Source: Acidobacteriota bacterium
Lineage (GTDB): Bacteria > Acidobacteriota > Blastocatellia > Pyrinomonadales > Pyrinomonadaceae
Direction: 5' to 3'
Assembly: GCA_020853255.1 (NCBI GenBank)
Contig: JADYZI010000304.1
Span: 1 to 10,703 of the forward strand
DNA length: 10,703 nt
A program made the translations under genes and the position numbers. A model generated the notes under the pieces. It saw nothing but the letters and a program-made list of their open reading frames with translations. It ran no database searches and was not told the DNA's origin. Shown piece by piece: positions 8,472-10,703 of the stretch (position 1 is its first letter; each line of letters opens with the position of its first letter).

Positions 8472-10058
8472 CTAACGTCCGCCGCCCTGAGAGACTTGGC
8501 CGTCCACGATCCGCCATAACTTCAGTGGGTTCTCGTCTTTCAATTCATTCGGCAAGGAGCTCTGCGGAAAATTCTGATAGCAGACCAATCGAGCAAACCG
8601 CGTGATCGCGCGCGAACCGACTGCGGTTGTCCGGCCGTCTGATGTAGCAGGATACGGGCCGCCGTGGACCATGGATGGACAGACCTCGACACCGGTCGAA
8701 AAGCCGTTGAATATCAGCCGCCCGGCCTTTGTTTCCAGGATGGCGATCAGTTCGGCGTATTCGGCAAGGTCACCTTCCGTGCCGTGGACCGATGCGGTCA
8801 ACTGGCCTTCGAGTGCGCGGGCGATGCGAAGAAGCTCTTCCTTCTCGCCCGATCGAATTAGCAGCGTGGTCGGGCCGAATATCTCGTCATTAAGGTCGGG
8901 CGTTTTGAGATATTCGATCGCCGTCGTCTCGAACGCAGATGGATTGACCGCGAAACCCGGAAGCTGGGGTTCCTCATTTGCCGCTGTGTTATCGCCTTCA
9001 CCCGCGCGTTTTAGATTGCCCGCGACGTATGCCGCTCGGATGCCGCCAGTAAGCAGCGGCGGCGGCGCGGTCTGCTCTATCTGAGAATTAAAGTTTGCAA
9101 CGAACCTGTCCGCGTCGTTCGGCAGGAACACGAGGCCCGGTTTTGTACAGAACTGTCCGGCCCCGGTCGTGACGGAGGCATGAAGGCCTTTCACGATCTC
9201 ATCACCGCGTTCCTTGATCGCGTTCGGCAATAGAAACGTCGGGTTGACCGAACTCATTTCCGTATAGATCGGTATCGGTTCCGGCCTTGCCGCGGCGATG
9301 TCCATCAATGCTCGCCCGCCTTTGCGTGAACCGGTGAAACCGACTGCCTTGATGGCCGAATGCCTGACCAGCGATTGGCCAATTTCGTAGCCGGCAGAGA
9401 ACAGCAGGCTGAATGTGCCTTCGGGCATTTGGTGATCACGCACAGCTTTTGAGACAGCAATACCGACCAATTCGGCTGTTCCGGGATGTGCAGTGTGGGC
9501 GATCACTATAACCGGGCAGCCGGCCGCCAATGCGGATGCAGTGTCGCCGCCGGCAACTGAATATGCCAATGGGAAATTGCTGGCGCAGAACACTGCGACC
9601 GGGCCGATCGGTCGGAGCATTGACCGAACATCCGGTTTTGGCTGCGGCTTGCGGTCAGCAATGGCGTGGTCGATCCGCGCTTCGACCCATGAGCCTTCTT
9701 CAAGCACGTCAGCAAACATACGAAGCTGAAAGCACGTCCGCGCCCGTTCTCCTTCGAATCGGGCATTCGGCAACGCGGTTTCGAGCGACGCCCGTTTTAT
9801 CAGCGTGTCGCCGAGAGATTCGATATTGTCGGCAATAGAACGTAGGAACGCTGCCCGTTTGACCGGCGCGGCGGCCGCGTATGACAGCCTGGCCTCGTCG
9901 GCTAGCTTCGCGGCGATCTCGAGTTCATCGTTTGTCGCCGAGTGGAACACGGGATCGACCGCATTGCCGCTTGCGGGATCGAAAGCCGTAAATGTTTCGG
10001 CAGTTTTGCCCCCGCGCGAAAACCCTATGATCGATGTGCCGATTAGATCTGTTTCCAT
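8472..10058 (-). CDS. Alpha-ketoglutaric semialdehyde (2,5-dioxovalerate) dehydrogenase
   Basis: Aldehyde dehydrogenase of 528 residues oxidising 2,5-dioxopentanoate to 2-oxoglutarate, the last step of hydroxyproline, pentose and hexarate catabolism. ALDH landmarks: FCASNFPLAYSVAGGDTASALAAGCPV (157-183) with N161; FTGSRKGGRALM (241-252); the general-base glutamate in YTEMSSVNP (E267); the catalytic cysteine in GAGQFCTKPGLV (C304); and NDEIFGPTTLLI. HTAHPGTAELVG (188-199) resembles the KAHPAHPGTSE signature of this subfamily, but the preceding lysine expected for cofactor ribose contact is isoleucine (I186). I chose the ATG at 10058 because METDLIGTSIIGF matches the usual N-terminus; an ATG at 10091 is in frame. 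Neither has a strong ribosome binding site. The upstream DHDPS-family gene fits the same pathway. Close relatives are NADP+-dependent. Confidence 0.9.
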   Translation of the reverse strand: METDLIGTSIIGFSRGGKTAETFTAFDPASGNAVDPVFHSATNDELEIAAKLADEARLSYAAAAPVKRAAFLRSIADNIESLGDTLIKRASLETALPNARFEGERARTCFQLRMFADVLEEGSWVEARIDHAIADRKPQPKPDVRSMLRPIGPVAVFCASNFPLAYSVAGGDTASALAAGCPVIVIAHTAHPGTAELVGIAVSKAVRDHQMPEGTFSLLFSAGYEIGQSLVRHSAIKAVGFTGSRKGGRALMDIAAARPEPIPIYTEMSSVNPTFLLPNAIKERGDEIVKGLHASVTTGAGQFCTKPGLVFLPNDADRFVANFNSQIEQTAPPPLLTGGIRAAYVAGNLKRAGEGDNTAANEEPQLPGFAVNPSAFETTAIEYLKTPDLNDEIFGPTTLLIRSGEKEELLRIARALEGQLTASVHGTEGDLAEYAELIAILETKAGRLIFNGFSTGVEVCPSMVHGGPYPATSDGRTTAVGSRAITRFARLVCYQNFPQSSLPNELKDENPLKLWRIVDGQVSQGGGR

Positions 10059-10104
10059 AACGCATAATTGACGACGCCTAAGCGCAGCCATTCTACCGTC
10101 GCAT

Positions 10105-10210
10105 TCTTTTCGGGTATATTTCGTGTCTTATTTTTGTGGATCTTCGTGGTCAGGCATTTCGGCCATTACCACGAAATCCACGAAAAGAAGAGACGAAGAT
10201 CACGAAAAGA
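10105..10210. repeat. Long imperfect hairpin element, CCACGAA type
   Basis: The left arm (10105-10150, TCTTTTCGGG...TCTTCGTGGT) and right arm (10168-10210, ACCACGAAATCC...CACGAAAAGA) pair along almost their whole length of about 45 bp, around a 17-nt centre. The text is built from a short CACGAA/CCACGAAA word repeated with variations, in the same style as the repeats around the GxxExxY gene. It contains no gene and lies between the DHDPS-family and dehydrogenase genes. It may be an empty or non-autonomous relative of such cassettes; its mobility is inferred only. Confidence 0.75.
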
Positions 10211-10252
10211 AGTACTACTCATCACTGCGTATTACACGCCTGCTCGCGAGGC
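10211..10252. other. Spacer between two palindromic elements
   Basis: Forty-two bases without recognisable coding, promoter or repeat signal separate the 10105-10210 hairpin from the larger inverted repeat. The only nearby plus-strand open frame (10068-10394) is built from repeat text and is not a gene. With the adjoining elements this makes up the 400-bp gene-free interval at 10092-10494. Confidence 0.4.
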
Positions 10253-10469
10253 TGTGTCAAAACCTGTATTCCGAGCGGCGAAGCCGCCTACAGAAAGTAG
10301 CCAGTCGTGGAACGTCTGGTATGTTTCGTTTTCGATCTATCGCACTGAAGGTGCGAAACGGCTATCTTTTCGCCCCTTCAGGGCAAACGACTAATTTTCC
10401 ATTGTCCAGAAGCTTCGCATCTGGCTACCTTCTTCTAGCCGCTTCGCGGCCGGATCAGGTTTTCAAACA
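10253..10469. repeat. 217-bp inverted repeat made of smaller hairpins
   Basis: The left arm, from TGTGTCAAAACCTG, and the right arm, read backwards from TGTTTGAAAACCTG, stay aligned through successive blocks. Each arm contains three short hairpins in the same order. They are GCGGC-GAA-GCCGC (10275-10287) versus GCCGC-TTC-GCGGC (10438-10450); CCAGTCGT-GGA-ACGTCTGG (10301-10319) versus CCAGAAGC-TTC-GCATCTGG (10406-10424); and TCGCAC-TGAAG-GTGCGA (10340-10356) versus GCCC-CTTCA-GGGC (10372-10384). Stem sequences differ between arms while the stems are kept, which suggests selection on structure. No gene is present. The element family is not one I can name. Confidence 0.75.
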
Positions 10470-10494
10470 TCCTCATCCATGCGGCCTTCTACGT

Positions 10495-10703
10495 TCAGTG
10501 TCCGGCGGCCTCTGCACGAGGACGTGTGGCCAGAGCTTGGTCAATGATCGCCAGCGTTTCTTCCAGTTCAGCTCCTGTCAATTCCAATCGCGGCGGGCGG
10601 ACACGGGTGCTGCCCCAGCCTACCTTTTCCTGGACGAGCTTTATAAGCTGTACAAACTTTGGAACCGTATCGAGACGAAGAAGCGGAAGAAACCATTCGT
10701 AAA
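10495..10703 (-). CDS. DHDPS-family lyase/deaminase, C-terminal part (cut by window edge)
   Basis: The last 68 residues of a dihydrodipicolinate synthase-family protein; the gene runs off the right edge and ends at the TGA at 10495. The visible part begins YEWFLPLLRLDTVPKFVQLIK and ends LEETLAIIDQALATRPRAEAAGH, matching the C-terminal helical region of this family. The PLLRLDTVPKFVQLIK stretch is very like family members from hydroxyproline catabolic clusters (1-pyrroline-4-hydroxy-2-carboxylate deaminase). L-2-keto-3-deoxyarabonate or 5-dehydro-4-deoxyglucarate dehydratase are alternatives, and both also make 2,5-dioxopentanoate, the substrate of the downstream dehydrogenase. The Schiff-base lysine and TIM-barrel core are outside the window, so the exact activity is open. 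Two palindromic elements lie in the 400 bp before the dehydrogenase gene. Confidence 0.85.
   Translation of the reverse strand, partial: YEWFLPLLRLDTVPKFVQLIKLVQEKVGWGSTRVRPPRLELTGAELEETLAIIDQALATRPRAEAAGH

Noticed and set aside
10068..10394. Plus-strand open frame of 108 codons
   Set aside because: It reads through the two palindromic elements; the peptide (HEIHEKKRRRSRKE and similar) is the translation of repeat words, with no family resemblance.

Overview
The window looks like chromosomal DNA from a free-living environmental bacterium. Codon usage is moderately GC-rich. The dispersed-repeat styles, the GxxExxY gene in its cassette, and the alpha-ketoglutaric semialdehyde dehydrogenase beside a DHDPS-family gene remind me most of Acidobacteriota (Blastocatellia/Pyrinomonadales type). 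That assignment is an inference from recollection, not from a search.

Left part (1-5036, all minus strand). Seven genes are packed head to tail, in transcription order: mazE antitoxin, mazF toxin, ligA (NAD+-dependent DNA ligase), a small nucleotidyltransferase-fold protein, a 67-residue partner protein, glyA (serine hydroxymethyltransferase) and the start of a papain-like cysteine peptidase cut by the window edge. mazE/mazF overlap by 7 nt, mazF/ligA by 4 nt (ATGA), and the nucleotidyltransferase and its partner also overlap. The partner stops 8 nt before glyA. Two small accessory pairs, one a classic toxin-antitoxin and the other resembling one, are therefore interleaved with two housekeeping genes. 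A strong sigma70-like promoter overlapping a perfect palindrome lies directly before mazE and seems to give a leaderless message. A hairpin between glyA and the peptidase gene would hide the peptidase ribosome binding site.

Middle part (5037-8471). On the minus strand a METTL25-like methyltransferase is followed by a DUF1801 protein. On the plus strand are a DinB-like four-helix metal protein, a GxxExxY (PD-(D/E)XK-fold) gene and a VOC/glyoxalase-fold protein. The methyltransferase and DinB genes are divergent and overlap at their 5' ends. The GxxExxY gene lies between inverted copies of a CCACAGATgAACACAGAT-type repeat, with an extra direct copy upstream, and looks like a self-contained inserted cassette.

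Right part (8472-10703, minus strand). A 2,5-dioxovalerate (alpha-ketoglutaric semialdehyde) dehydrogenase is preceded by the C-terminal end of a DHDPS-family lyase. These are consecutive steps in trans-4-hydroxy-L-proline or pentose/hexarate catabolism to 2-oxoglutarate. The roughly 400 bp between them hold no gene but two large palindromic elements: a hairpin with arms of about 45 bp, and a 217-bp inverted repeat whose arms are each built from three smaller hairpins.
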